Source: Tabrizicola sp. TH137
GTDB lineage: Bacteria > Pseudomonadota > Alphaproteobacteria > Rhodobacterales > Rhodobacteraceae
Direction of reading: 5' to 3'
NCBI RefSeq assembly: GCF_002855575.1
Contig: NZ_PKRQ01000003.1
Span: 496,001-560,000, forward strand
DNA length: 64,000 nucleotides
Below are positions 53,803 through 62,833 of the stretch, piece after piece (position 1 is the first letter of the stretch; every line of letters begins with the position of its first letter). The notes beneath the pieces are model-generated. The model saw only the letters and a list, made by a program, of their open reading frames with translations, had not been told where the DNA came from and ran no database searches. The position numbers and the translations under genes are program-made.

Positions 53803-54771
53803 TCACTTGCCCAGATGGTCGCGGACGCGCTGAAGCGCCGCCTGCCGGTCATGCCGCGCCGCCAGCGCCTGATCCATCGTCACCTCGACAAACCGCGCCG
53901 GGCTGTGCGGCTGCAACTGCCCGATCAGGTCCATGTCGGCGCTGATGACGCAGCCCAGCATCATGTAGCCCCCGCCCGACACCGCATCGCGGTGCAGCAC
54001 GATGGGCTCCGTCCCGCCCGGCACCTGGATGGACCCGTAGGGATAGCAGGCATCCACGATGTTCGACGGGTTCGACCCCGCGCCGAAGGGCTGTTCGCGC
54101 GGCACGAAATCCAGCGCCGTGCCGCCCTTGAACCGGTATCCGATCCGGTCCGCCTCGGGCGCGACCTTCCAGGTATCCGCAAAGAACCGCTTGCCCGCCT
54201 CGGCGGTGATCCGGTGCCAATAAAGCCCCGGCAGCATCCGCAACTCAGCCGGGTTCCCCGGTCCGCGCCGCAGCGCCGGCGGCACCGACCCCATCCCCGA
54301 ACCGCCCTTGCCCAGAGGCAGGCTGTCCCCCGCCTTCAGCGCCCGGCCCTCATGCCCGCCCAGCGCGCCCAGCGTATAGGTGGACCGCGACCCCAGCTTC
54401 ACCGGAACGTCGATCCCGCCAGACACCGCGATATAGGCCCGCGCCCCGGCCTTCAGGAAACCGAAGGACAGCCGGTCCCCCGCCTTCACCGGAAAGGCCT
54501 CCCAGCCCGGCCGCTCCTCGCCGTTCAGCTTGGGCGGCAGGTCGCCGCCACAGACGGCCACAGTGGCAGGCGCCGTGAATTCCAGCTCCGGCCCAAGGAA
54601 GACCGCCTCCAGCACCGCAGCCCCTTCCTCATTGCCGACCAGCATATTGGCCACGCGCAGGGCGAAACGGTCCATACCGCCTGAAATCGGGATGCCAAGG
54701 TGATAGTAACCGGGGCGGCCAAGGTCCTGCACGGTGGTCGACAGGCCGGGGGTGATGACATTAACGGCCAT
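53803..54771 (-). CDS. pxpC: 5-oxoprolinase subunit PxpC/KipA-type carboxyltransferase domain protein
   Basis: 322 residues. Starts MAVNVITPGLSTTVQDLGRPGYYHLGIP (first 20 quoted are conserved in PxpC/KipA), with GGMDRFALRVANMLVGNEEGAAVLEA, GDRLSFGFLKAGARAYIAVSGGID and GGGYMMLGCVISADMDLIGQLQP. PxpC binds PxpB and forms the ATP-dependent 5-oxoprolinase with PxpA. This family is also annotated as the biotin-dependent carboxyltransferase domain, and here accB/accC lie beside it. Its 5' end overlaps the end of pxpB by 11 bases. Confidence 0.92.
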   Translation of the reverse strand: MAVNVITPGLSTTVQDLGRPGYYHLGIPISGGMDRFALRVANMLVGNEEGAAVLEAVFLGPELEFTAPATVAVCGGDLPPKLNGEERPGWEAFPVKAGDRLSFGFLKAGARAYIAVSGGIDVPVKLGSRSTYTLGALGGHEGRALKAGDSLPLGKGGSGMGSVPPALRRGPGNPAELRMLPGLYWHRITAEAGKRFFADTWKVAPEADRIGYRFKGGTALDFVPREQPFGAGSNPSNIVDACYPYGSIQVPGGTEPIVLHRDAVSGGGYMMLGCVISADMDLIGQLQPHSPARFVEVTMDQALAARHDRQAALQRVRDHLGK

Positions 54772-55636
54772 TCAGCGCCTCCATCAGCTTGGCATTGGTC
54801 CCGGCCATGTCCTTGTTGAACTCGGCCAGCGAGAAGGTGGCGGGGCGGATCACCGGCTCATAGCGATTGGCATCCACCGCCTCGATCGCGGCGTCATATT
54901 CATCCCGCGTCACCGGCTTCCATTTCACGATGTCGCCGGGCCGGAAGAGGCACATCTCCTCCGTCAGATAGGATACCTGCTGCGTCGGGTCATAGATCGG
55001 CATCGGCGTCACGCCGAACATCTGGTAGCCACCCGCCCCGCGCACCGAATAGATGCAGGAAAAACAGCCGCCATGCCCGATGGTCAGCTTCGGCGTATCG
55101 GTCCGGGGCCGCAGGTATTTCGGCACCTGCAACTGCCGTTTCCGCTCCACCATCTGATAGAGGAAGGGCAGACCGGCCACGAAGCCCACCATCGACACGA
55201 ACCAGGGCTGGCTCGAATGGGCCTGCACGAAATTCTCCACCGTCCCCAGCCCGTTCACCTCAGCGGCATATTCAAGGTCGGTCTTGGACGGGTCCTGATG
55301 CCGCTCGCGGAACCGCATCAGCGTCTCATGCGTCCACGGGTCCTGATAGAGGACGGGGATTTCCATGATCCGCGTCTTCAGGCTCGCGTCAGACGTCGCC
55401 GCCGCCGCCTCCATCGACTGCAATTCCTTCAGCAGGTCACCGGGCTTGATCCGGTCGGGATCGAACTTGACCTGAAAGCTGGCATTGGCCGGGCAGATCT
55501 CGGTCACGCCCCGGATGCCCGCCGCCTTGACCGCATTGGTCATGGAGAGCGAGGTGAAAAAGGCCTCAAGCGACATCTCCTCGCTGACCTCTCCGAAGAT
55601 GTGCTCGTCGCCGCCAAAGGTGAATCGGATCGACAT
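54761..55636 (-). CDS. pxpB: PxpB/KipI-type subunit, long form
   Basis: 291 residues from ATG 55636, longer than usual PxpB (about 220). The N-terminal 70 residues (FTFGGDEHIFGEVSEEMSLEAF onward) and the KipI-like core (ASFQVKFDPDRIKPGDLL, FVQAHSSQPWFVSMVGFVAGLPFL, GCFSCIYSVRGAGGYQMFGVTP, in pieces) agree with PxpB in order but several family residues differ (SMVGFVAGLPF for the usual YMLGFAPGFPY-like block). PxpB with PxpC makes the ATP-binding part of 5-oxoprolinase. The differences may mark a different ring substrate. Confidence 0.88.
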   Translation of the reverse strand: MSIRFTFGGDEHIFGEVSEEMSLEAFFTSLSMTNAVKAAGIRGVTEICPANASFQVKFDPDRIKPGDLLKELQSMEAAAATSDASLKTRIMEIPVLYQDPWTHETLMRFRERHQDPSKTDLEYAAEVNGLGTVENFVQAHSSQPWFVSMVGFVAGLPFLYQMVERKRQLQVPKYLRPRTDTPKLTIGHGGCFSCIYSVRGAGGYQMFGVTPMPIYDPTQQVSYLTEEMCLFRPGDIVKWKPVTRDEYDAAIEAVDANRYEPVIRPATFSLAEFNKDMAGTNAKLMEALNGR

Positions 55637-55646
55637 GTGTCCTCCC

Positions 55647-57023
55647 TCAGGGCTCCAGCTCCGGCACCAGCCGGGCGGAATGGGTTGCAAGCCAGCCTTC
55701 CAGCCAGCGGGTGTGAACGGCATTGGCCTGCACCGCCGGATCATCGGCGAGTGCCAGGAACAGCGGCTTTGTCGTGCGCAGGCCCGCGATGCGGGTTTCC
55801 TTCAGCGCCCGCACCAGCCGGGTGATCGCCGCCTCGCGGGTCTCGGCATGAACCACCAGCTTGGCCAGCAGCGAGTCGTAGAAGGGCGGCACGGTATAGC
55901 CCGCATAGAGCATGCTCTCGAACCGCACCCCCGGCCCGCCCGGCACGCGCAGATCGCTCACCGTGCCGGGAAAGGGCGCGAAATCGCGCGACGGGTCCTC
56001 GGCGTTCAGCCGCACCTCGATGGCATGGCCGCGCGCAACGATGTCGCGCTGCGTCAGGCGCAAAGGCTCTCCCCCGGCGATGCGCAGCCCTTCCGCCACA
56101 AGGTCGATCCCGGTGATCATCTCGGTCACCGGATGCTCGACCTGAATCCGCGTGTTCATTTCGATGAAATAGAACCGGTCGGCGGCATCGTCATAAAGAT
56201 ATTCGATGGTCCCCGCGCCCGAATAGCCCACCGCCCGCGTCAGCCGCACGGCGCTGGCGCAAAGCTCCTCGCGCACCCGGTCCGACAAAGCGCGCGACGG
56301 CGCCTCTTCCCAGACCTTCTGGCGGCGGCGCTGAAGCGAACATTCCCGTTCCCAGCAATGCACGGCGTCGCGCCCATCGCCCAGAACCTGCACCTCGATA
56401 TGCCGGGCCTGCGCGATGACCTTTTCCATATACAGCCCGCCATCGCCAAAGGCGGCCAGCGCCTCGGCCGCGGCCTGCGGAAAGGCGGCCTCGAACTCGG
56501 CCAGATCATTGGCGATGCGGATACCCCGCCCGCCGCCCCCGGCCGCCGCCTTGATCATCACCGGAAAGCCGGTCTCCATCAGGATCGCCCGCGCCGCCGC
56601 GATGTCGGGGACACGTCCCATCGACCCCGGCACCACCGGCACGCCCGCCGCATGGGCCGCCGACCGCGCAGCGACCTTGTCGCCCATGGTGCGGATCGCC
56701 TCGCCCGACGGTCCCACGAAGATCAGCCCCGCCGCCACGCAGGCATCGGCAAATTCGGCATTCTCGGCCAGAAAACCGTAACCGGGATGCACCGCATCAC
56801 AGCCCGTCTCCGCCGCCGCCTGCAACAGCGCCGACTGGTTCAGATAACTCTTCTTCGCCGCCGGCGGTCCGATATTCACCGCCTCATCCGCAATCTGCAC
56901 ATGCAGCGCGTCGCGGTCGGCCTCGGAAAACACGGCCACGGTCGCAATCCCAAGGTCCTGCGCCGCGCGGATCACCCGCACGGCAATCTCGCCCCGGTTC
57001 GCGACCAGAAGCTTCTTCAGCAT
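55647..57023 (-). CDS. Biotin carboxylase (AccC-like)
   Basis: 458 residues, ATG 57023 overlapping the accB stop. ATP-grasp biotin carboxylase: KKLLVANRGEIAVRVIRAAQDLG, VHPGYGFLAENAEFA, FPVMIKAAAGGGGRGIR, CSLQRRRQKVWEEAPS, FYFIEMNTRIQVEHPVTEMI. All catalytic residues for bicarbonate and biotin binding are in place. Its presence beside pxpB/pxpC, not fused to urea carboxylase, suggests a biotin-dependent carboxylation of the lactam or of a carboxyltransferase substrate. A general acetyl-CoA carboxylase copy is less likely in this context. Confidence 0.93.
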   Translation of the reverse strand: MLKKLLVANRGEIAVRVIRAAQDLGIATVAVFSEADRDALHVQIADEAVNIGPPAAKKSYLNQSALLQAAAETGCDAVHPGYGFLAENAEFADACVAAGLIFVGPSGEAIRTMGDKVAARSAAHAAGVPVVPGSMGRVPDIAAARAILMETGFPVMIKAAAGGGGRGIRIANDLAEFEAAFPQAAAEALAAFGDGGLYMEKVIAQARHIEVQVLGDGRDAVHCWERECSLQRRRQKVWEEAPSRALSDRVREELCASAVRLTRAVGYSGAGTIEYLYDDAADRFYFIEMNTRIQVEHPVTEMITGIDLVAEGLRIAGGEPLRLTQRDIVARGHAIEVRLNAEDPSRDFAPFPGTVSDLRVPGGPGVRFESMLYAGYTVPPFYDSLLAKLVVHAETREAAITRLVRALKETRIAGLRTTKPLFLALADDPAVQANAVHTRWLEGWLATHSARLVPELEP

Positions 57024-57256
57024 CAATCCACCTCGGCCAGAACGGCACCCGCCATCACGGGTTCCTCATTGTCGGTGACAAAGCGGATATTGCGTCCCGC
57101 CACCACGGCCTTCACCTCGTGGAAGGATTTCATCACCTCGATCAACCCGATCACGTCGCCCACCGCCACGGCATCGCCATCGGCCTTGAAGGGCGGCTTG
57201 TCGGGGGCGCTGGCGCGGTAGAAGGTGCCGGGAAGCGGGGACAGAAGCTGTGCCAT
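57023..57256 (-). CDS. Biotin carboxyl carrier protein (short AccB-like)
   Basis: 77 residues, only the biotinyl domain: LLSPLPGTFYRA at the N-terminus and IEVMKSFHEVKA with the biotinyl lysine at residue 43 in the usual E-[VA]-M-K motif. No N-terminal dimerisation region of AccB is present, so this is a compact carrier. Located between pxpA and accC with a 1-base overlap, it should carry the carboxyl group made by the AccC-like enzyme to the KipA-type carboxyltransferase PxpC. Confidence 0.92.
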   Translation of the reverse strand: MAQLLSPLPGTFYRASAPDKPPFKADGDAVAVGDVIGLIEVMKSFHEVKAVVAGRNIRFVTDNEEPVMAGAVLAEVD

Positions 57257-57265
57257 GGGGTCCTC

Positions 57266-57988
57266 TCAGGTGTAGGGCTGCACCGCCGCCCGCACCGCTT
57301 GGGCGATGTCGATGGCGTTCGGCGTGTCGGAATGGATGCAGATGGAATCGCAGCGCACCGGAATGTCGCTGCCATCCGTGGCCGTGCCCTTGCCCTCCGT
57401 GATCGCGCGGATGCAGCGCGCGGCCATCAGGGCGGGGTCCTTGGCATCATGCTGCCGCGTCACGATCAGGCTGCCATCGGGGCGATATTCCAGATCGGCA
57501 TAGAATTCGGCGATGAAGCCATGGCCGCGGGCGGGATAGATCTTCTCATGCAGCGTGCCGGTCATGCCCAGCAGCGGCACCTTGAACACATCCGCCGCGT
57601 CGCAGACCGCCTGCGCGATCTCCTCCTGCCGCGCCGCCATGCCGTAAAGGCTGCCATGCGGCTTGATGTGGTTCAGCTCCATCCCCTCGGCCTTCAGGAA
57701 ACCGCAGAGCGCGCCGACCTGATAAATGATGCAATTGGCCATCTCCTCGCGGCCCATCTTCATCTCGCGCCGGCCGAAGCCCTGCAAATCCGGCAGGGAC
57801 GGATGCGCCCCCACCTTCACCCCATGCGCCTTGGCCAACCGAACGGTGGCGCGCATATGGTCGTAATCGCTGGCATGGAAGCCGCAGGCCACATTGGCGA
57901 TGTGGATCAAGGGCATAAGCCCCGCATCATCCCCCATTTTCCACAGGCCAAAGCTCTCGCCCATGTCACAATTCACAGTGACAGGCAT
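57266..57988 (-). CDS. pxpA: 5-oxoprolinase subunit PxpA (LamB/YcsF family)
   Basis: 240 residues from ATG 57988. The family start is VNCDMGESFGLWKMGDD, then HIANVACGFHASDYDHM, VGAHPSLPDLQGFGRREM, LNHIKPHGSLYG, and IPVRCDSICIHSDTPNAI. The metal-binding histidines of the PxpA barrel (GFHASD, AHPS, KPHG, IHSD) are intact. With PxpB/PxpC this hydrolyses 5-oxoproline to glutamate using ATP. First gene of the pxpA-accB-accC-pxpB-pxpC operon, divergent from the LysR gene across 110 bases. Confidence 0.94.
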   Translation of the reverse strand: MPVTVNCDMGESFGLWKMGDDAGLMPLIHIANVACGFHASDYDHMRATVRLAKAHGVKVGAHPSLPDLQGFGRREMKMGREEMANCIIYQVGALCGFLKAEGMELNHIKPHGSLYGMAARQEEIAQAVCDAADVFKVPLLGMTGTLHEKIYPARGHGFIAEFYADLEYRPDGSLIVTRQHDAKDPALMAARCIRAITEGKGTATDGSDIPVRCDSICIHSDTPNAIDIAQAVRAAVQPYT

Positions 57989-58098
57989 CGCACCCCCCGA
58001 TCTTTTCCGTAATGACGGGATGCTGGACCGACTCGGGCCGCATAGGCAAATACGAAATTCTGCAAGACGATATCGAAAAATCTGATACACAAACACGC

Positions 58099-59004
58099 AT
58101 GTCCCTGACGCTCAAACAGCTCCGCTACTTCATCGCCGCGGCCGAGACCGGGCAGATCAGCCATGCCGCGATGGAGATGAACATTTCGCAATCCGCCGTC
58201 ACCGCGGCGATCCAGGGGCTGGAGGCGACACTCGGGGTCAAACTGCTCAGCCGCGGCGCGCAGGGTGTGGCGGTCACCCCCGAAGGCGCGCGTTTCCTCG
58301 CCCGCGCACGCGGCATCATGGCCGCCGTCGAGGACGCGACCCGCAGCCCGCTGGGCGAAGAAACCCGCGTCACGGGCCGCCTGCGCCTTGGCCTGACCTA
58401 TACCGTTGCGGGCTATTTCATGGCCCGCCACTACGCCGCCTTCCGGCGCAGCTATCCCGGCATCACGCTGGAAATGTCCGAACAGCCCCGCGCCGCGATC
58501 GAGAACGCGCTGGTCACCGGCGGGCTCGACCTCGCGGTGATGCTGACCTCGAACCTTGCCAACCATGACGATCTGGATGCCGAAACCCTGTTCCGCTCCC
58601 GCCGTCGGCTCTGGCTGCCCTCGGATCACCCGCTCCTGGCGCTGCCGCAGGTCAGCCTGCATGACGTGGTGCGCCAGCCCTATGTCATGCTCACGGTGGA
58701 CGAGGCCAGCCGCACCGCCGGCCGCTACTGGGATCACTACGGCCTCGTCCCGCAGATCGCCTTCGCCACCTCCTCGGTCGAGGCGGTGCGCTCCATGGTC
58801 GCGGCGGGAATGGGCGTGACCATCCTGTCCGACATGGTCTATCGGCCCTGGTCCCTGGAAGGCCAGCGCATCGAACAGCGCGTGACGGTGGAACCGGTCC
58901 CGTCCATGGATGTCGGCCTGACCTGGGCGCGCAACCGCCCGCTTTCTGGCCTCGCGCAGGTCTTCCGCGCCTTCCTGTCGCTGACCCTCGGGTCGGGCGG
59001 CTGA
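58099..59004 (+). CDS. LysR-family regulator of the pxp operon (inferred target)
   Basis: 301 residues from ATG 58099 (MSLTLKQLRYFIAAAETGQI). The winged helix ISHAAMEMNISQSAVTAAIQGLEATLGVKLLSR (its central part quoted) precedes a standard effector domain. Divergent from pxpA, a classic place for a LysR activator. In the 110-base gap there is a CGATATCG palindrome (58068-58075) between AT-rich flanks, a possible LysR target. A start 29 codons upstream (58012) is possible but gives no HTH-compatible extension. The next operon, a polyol importer, lies downstream with its own promoter, so this regulator more likely serves the pxp genes. Confidence 0.9.
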   Translation: MSLTLKQLRYFIAAAETGQISHAAMEMNISQSAVTAAIQGLEATLGVKLLSRGAQGVAVTPEGARFLARARGIMAAVEDATRSPLGEETRVTGRLRLGLTYTVAGYFMARHYAAFRRSYPGITLEMSEQPRAAIENALVTGGLDLAVMLTSNLANHDDLDAETLFRSRRRLWLPSDHPLLALPQVSLHDVVRQPYVMLTVDEASRTAGRYWDHYGLVPQIAFATSSVEAVRSMVAAGMGVTILSDMVYRPWSLEGQRIEQRVTVEPVPSMDVGLTWARNRPLSGLAQVFRAFLSLTLGSGG

Positions 59005-59189
59005 TCGACGCAGCGCCCCCGACAAGGCCGCAGGACAGGTCTGCCAACGCAAGGCAGCGGCCCGCCGCGCCCCCGGCCTTCACCGAAAAACCTCAATGAA
59101 CAAAGGCGCGGATCATGCCCCCGCGCAGTCCGGCCAAGGCTGTCCAGCCCACCCCCACGCGGCGGAACCCTTCATGTGTCAGACTCCTG

Positions 59190-59248
59190 TTGACATAAGT
59201 AACACAGGGCCTAGATTACAGATGCCAAGACAAGTCTGACAATTGTCA
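59190..59248 (+). promoter_or_regulatory. Promoter and operator of the polyol-transport operon
   Basis: TTGACA (59190-59195) and TAGATT (59212-59217), 16 bases apart, fit a sigma-70 promoter. Just downstream are AGAC-AA-GTCT (59228-59237) and, sharing one base, the perfect palindrome TGACAATTGTCA (59237-59248). A repressor bound there would block the promoter. The ribosome site GGGAGGAG precedes the ATG at 59269. Confidence 0.6.
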
Positions 59249-59268
59249 CGGCATGGGAGGAGAAGACC

Positions 59269-60747
59269 ATGGCGCCGCTGCTGGAGGTCGAGGGGCTCGC
59301 AAAGAGCTTCTCGGGCGTCCCCGCCTTGATTGACGGACGTTTCAGGCTCGAACCGGGAAGCGTGCACGCCCTCTGCGGCGGCAATGGCGCGGGCAAGTCC
59401 ACCTTCCTGAAGATCGTCATGGGCATCCACGACCGCGACAGCGGCACCATCCGCCGCAATGGCCGCGAAGTCGCCTTTGCCAACCCGGCAGAGGCGCTGC
59501 GCAACGGCATCGCCATCGTGGAACAGGAACTGTCGCCCGTCCCGGCGATGACCGTCGCCGAAAACATCTACATGGGGCGCGAACCGCTGCGCAGCTTCGG
59601 GCGGATCGACTTCGCCACGCTCAACAAACAGACACAGGCGCTGCTCGATGGCTTCGGCTTTGCCATCCGCGCGACTGATCTGATGATGGACCTGACCGTC
59701 GCGCAGACCCAGCTTGTCGAGATCGCAAAGGCGCTCAGCTATGACGCCGAGGTCATCATCCTCGACGAACCGACCTCCGCCCTGGGCGAGGCCGAGGCCG
59801 AACATCTCTTCGAGGCCATCGCCACGCTCAAGGCCCGCGGCAAGGGCCTGATCTATGTCAGCCACCGCCTGTCTGAAATCTTCTCCATCGCGGACCGCTA
59901 CACCGTCTTCCGCGACGGCCGCTTCATCCAGGACGGCGACATGGTCGACATCTCGAAAGAGCAGCTTATCCAGCTCATCGTCGGCCGCCCCCTGAACGAG
60001 GAATTCGTCAAAGAGAACCAACCCGGTCAGAAGGTCGTCCTGCGGGCGGACGGGCTGGCCGCGGCGCGCGGGGTGCGCGACCTCAGCTTCGACCTGCACG
60101 AAGGCGAAATCCTCGGCTTCTACGGGCTGATGGGCGCCGGACGGACAGAGGTTCTGGACAGGCTGTTCGGCCTCTCCCCCGAAACCGGCGGCAATCTGCA
60201 CCTGAACGGCAAGCCGCTGCGGATCACCCGCCCCTCCGATGCGATTGCCGCCGGGATCGCCTATGTCACCGAAGACCGCAAGCAGACCGGGCTCGTCCTG
60301 ACATCCAGCGTGCGCGACAACCTCTGCCTGTCCAGCCTTGACCGGCTGTCGCAATTCGGCGTGATGCGCCGCCGGCAGGAGGCGCTGGACGCCGCCGCCA
60401 TCATCGAACAGTTGCGCATCAAGACCGCCAGCGATGCGCTTGGGGTGGCCAGCCTTTCGGGCGGCAACCAGCAGAAGGTCGTCCTGGGCAAGTGGTTCAT
60501 GATCAATCCCGGCATCCTGCTTCTGGATGAACCGACACGCGGCGTGGATGTCGGCGCCAAGCGCGAGATCTATCGGGTCATCTCCGATTTCGCGCGGGCG
60601 GGCGGCGCGGTCATCATGGTGTCGTCCGAGACGGACGAAGTCCTTGGCATGGCCGACCGCGTGATCGTGCTGAAGGACGGGCGCAAGGCGGGCGAACTGA
60701 CCCGCGACAGGCTGAGCGCAGAAGAACTGCTGCATCTGGCTGCGTGA
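59269..60747 (+). CDS. Sugar/polyol ABC transporter ATPase (RbsA/XylG type)
   Basis: 492 residues with two ABC modules, as in RbsA/MglA. The first has Walker A GGNGAGKST, Walker B VIILDEPTSALG and an altered signature (LTVAQTQLVEIAKAL); the second has the GLMGAGRTEV loop in place of Walker A, signature LSGGNQQKVVLGKW and Walker B LLLDEPTRGVD. That asymmetry is normal in this class, where the second site is catalytically modified. Imports pentoses, polyols or other small carbohydrates. First gene of the operon. Confidence 0.94.
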   Translation: MAPLLEVEGLAKSFSGVPALIDGRFRLEPGSVHALCGGNGAGKSTFLKIVMGIHDRDSGTIRRNGREVAFANPAEALRNGIAIVEQELSPVPAMTVAENIYMGREPLRSFGRIDFATLNKQTQALLDGFGFAIRATDLMMDLTVAQTQLVEIAKALSYDAEVIILDEPTSALGEAEAEHLFEAIATLKARGKGLIYVSHRLSEIFSIADRYTVFRDGRFIQDGDMVDISKEQLIQLIVGRPLNEEFVKENQPGQKVVLRADGLAAARGVRDLSFDLHEGEILGFYGLMGAGRTEVLDRLFGLSPETGGNLHLNGKPLRITRPSDAIAAGIAYVTEDRKQTGLVLTSSVRDNLCLSSLDRLSQFGVMRRRQEALDAAAIIEQLRIKTASDALGVASLSGGNQQKVVLGKWFMINPGILLLDEPTRGVDVGAKREIYRVISDFARAGGAVIMVSSETDEVLGMADRVIVLKDGRKAGELTRDRLSAEELLHLAA

Positions 60748-60776
60748 CGGATGCCGAAAGAGCAATGGTAGGAAAC

Positions 60777-61766
60777 ATGCAGAGAAAACCCACGACCGCA
60801 ACGCCATGGACCGCCGGTCTCCTGGTCCAGCGCTACGGCATCTTCATCGCCCTGCTGCTGCTCTGCTTCGCGCTGGCGGTGATGAACGAGAATTTCCTGT
60901 CCACGCGCAACATCCTCAACGTGCTGCGCCAGACCTCGATCAACGGGATTCTGGCCATCGGGATGACCTTCGTCATCCTGACGCGCGGGATCGACCTTTC
61001 GGTCGGGTCGGTCGCCGCCTTTGCCGGCGTCGTCGCCGCCTCCCTCGCCACCACCTCGGCCACCGGCACCATCGCGGGCGGCCCCTACCCTGCCGTGCTC
61101 GCCATCATGGTGGGGCTTGCGGCGGGCATGGCCTGCGGATCGCTGTCCGGCGTGATCGTCGCGCGCTTCAGCGTGCCCTCCTTCGTGGTGACGCTGGGGA
61201 TGCTCTCGGCGGCACGCGGCCTGACGCTTCTCTACTCGGGCGGGCGCCCCATTCCTGCGCTGACCGAAGACTTCCGCTGGATCGGCACGGGCAGCATCTG
61301 GGGCATTCCGGTTCCGATCCTGCTGCTGATCGGCACCTTCGCCGTGGCGCATTTCGTGCTGACCCAGACGCGCTATGGCCGCCATGTCTATGCGGTCGGG
61401 GGCAATCCCCATGCGGCCAAGGTCTCGGGCCTGCCGGTCCACAAGATCCGCTTCTCGGTCTATGTGATTTCCGGGGCGCTGGCGGCGCTGGCGGGCATGC
61501 TGCTGGCCGCGCGCACAGGATCGGCCCTGCCACAGGCGGGCATCGCCTATGAACTGGATGCCATCGCGGCAGTGGTCATCGGAGGCACGTCCCTGGCGGG
61601 CGGCGTGGGTCGGGTGACAGGCACCCTGATCGGCGCGCTGCTGATCGGCGTGATGAACAACGGGCTCGATCTGATGGGGGTCGAATCCTACTACCAGCAG
61701 GTCATCAAGGGCATCCTGATCGTGGCTGCCGTGATGCTGGACCAATCCAAGAACAAGCAGGACTGA
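60777..61766 (+). CDS. Sugar/polyol ABC transporter permease (RbsC type)
   Basis: 329 residues from ATG 60777, preceded by AGGA; an upstream GTG at 60744 overlaps the ATPase stop and is less likely. About ten helices, with the RbsC segments GMTFVILTRGIDLSVGSV, GNPHAAKVSGLPVHKIRFSVYV and GGTSLAGGVGRVTGTLIGALL. It forms a dimeric channel with the ATPase upstream. Confidence 0.93.
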   Translation: MQRKPTTATPWTAGLLVQRYGIFIALLLLCFALAVMNENFLSTRNILNVLRQTSINGILAIGMTFVILTRGIDLSVGSVAAFAGVVAASLATTSATGTIAGGPYPAVLAIMVGLAAGMACGSLSGVIVARFSVPSFVVTLGMLSAARGLTLLYSGGRPIPALTEDFRWIGTGSIWGIPVPILLLIGTFAVAHFVLTQTRYGRHVYAVGGNPHAAKVSGLPVHKIRFSVYVISGALAALAGMLLAARTGSALPQAGIAYELDAIAAVVIGGTSLAGGVGRVTGTLIGALLIGVMNNGLDLMGVESYYQQVIKGILIVAAVMLDQSKNKQD

Positions 61767-61839
61767 CGTCCGTGACTTGTGCGGCCGCCACTCCGGTCGC
61801 CGCATCGACGAAGCGCAATCCATGGGAGGAAAGACGCAA

Positions 61840-62823
61840 ATGACGAAGAAGGCATTCTTGATGGCATCGGCTCTGACGCTGGTTGCCGGGGCCGCCATGG
61901 CCCAGGACAAGCCGAAGATCGGCGCGGCCCTGTATGGCCTGAACGCCGAATTCATGCAGCTCTGGGCAGCCGCGGCCGAACAGCACCCCGCCGTGCAGCA
62001 GGGCCTCGTCGAACTGACGATCTTCGACGGCCGCTATGACGCGCTGGTCCAGCAGGAACAGTTCGAAACGATGATCACCGAAGGCTACGATGCCATCGTC
62101 TTCGCCCCCATCGACGCCGATGCCGGCGCGGCGGCGGTCGAAGCGGCGCATGCCGCGGGCATCCCGGTCATCGGCACCAACACCATGGCCAACACCGATC
62201 TTCTGACCTCCTATGTCGGGTCGGATGACGTGCAGTCGGGCTACATGGAAGCGCGCTACCTGCTCGACCAGATCGGCTGCACCGGCAATGTCGTCATCAT
62301 CGAAGGTCCCATCGGCCAGTCGGCGCAGGTCCAGCGTCTGGAAGGCAACATGAAGGCGCTTGCCGAATGCCCGGACGTGAAGATTCTGGAACAGCAGACC
62401 GCCAACTGGAGCCGCGCGGAAGGCCAGACCCTGATGGAAAACTGGCTGACCACCCATGGCGACGCGATTGATGGCGTGATCGGCCAGAACGACGAGATGG
62501 CGCTGGGCGCGATCGAGGCGATCAAGGCCGCCGGCATGGCCCCCACCGATTTCGCCATCGTCGGCATCGACGGGGTGACCGATGCGCTTCTGGCGGTGAA
62601 GGCCGGCGAAATGGCCTCCATCCTCCAGGACGGCGCGGCACAGGCGCATGGCTCCATCGACATCGCGATCAAGCAGGTGATGCCGGACTACGAACCGATG
62701 TCGGCCATCTGGACCCAGTATCCCGACATGCCGTGGAACGGCGGGGCCGACAAGATGTACATGGTTCCGTGGACGCCCGTCACCGCCGAGAACGTGGACG
62801 CGCTGCTGGCAACCCGGCAGTAA
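61840..62823 (+). CDS. Sugar/polyol-binding periplasmic protein (RbsB type)
   Basis: 327 residues from ATG 61840 with GGGAGGA upstream. Signal MTKKAFLMASALTLVAGAAMA, then a type I sugar-binding fold: ITEGYDAIVFAPIDADAGAA, VIGTNTMANTDLLTSYVGSDDVQSG, and IGQNDEMALGAIEAIKAAG. It is a soluble periplasmic receptor for a small carbohydrate. The gene is followed by a strong hairpin, which would keep its message abundant over the downstream enzyme genes. Confidence 0.93.
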   Translation: MTKKAFLMASALTLVAGAAMAQDKPKIGAALYGLNAEFMQLWAAAAEQHPAVQQGLVELTIFDGRYDALVQQEQFETMITEGYDAIVFAPIDADAGAAAVEAAHAAGIPVIGTNTMANTDLLTSYVGSDDVQSGYMEARYLLDQIGCTGNVVIIEGPIGQSAQVQRLEGNMKALAECPDVKILEQQTANWSRAEGQTLMENWLTTHGDAIDGVIGQNDEMALGAIEAIKAAGMAPTDFAIVGIDGVTDALLAVKAGEMASILQDGAAQAHGSIDIAIKQVMPDYEPMSAIWTQYPDMPWNGGADKMYMVPWTPVTAENVDALLATRQ

Positions 62824-62833
62824 ATCCAGAGGA

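Noticed and set aside
57989-58098. LysR box in the pxpA gap
   Set aside because: Only a CGATATCG palindrome is clear; a T-N11-A dyad could not be aligned convincingly, so it is mentioned under the LysR gene but not listed as a feature.
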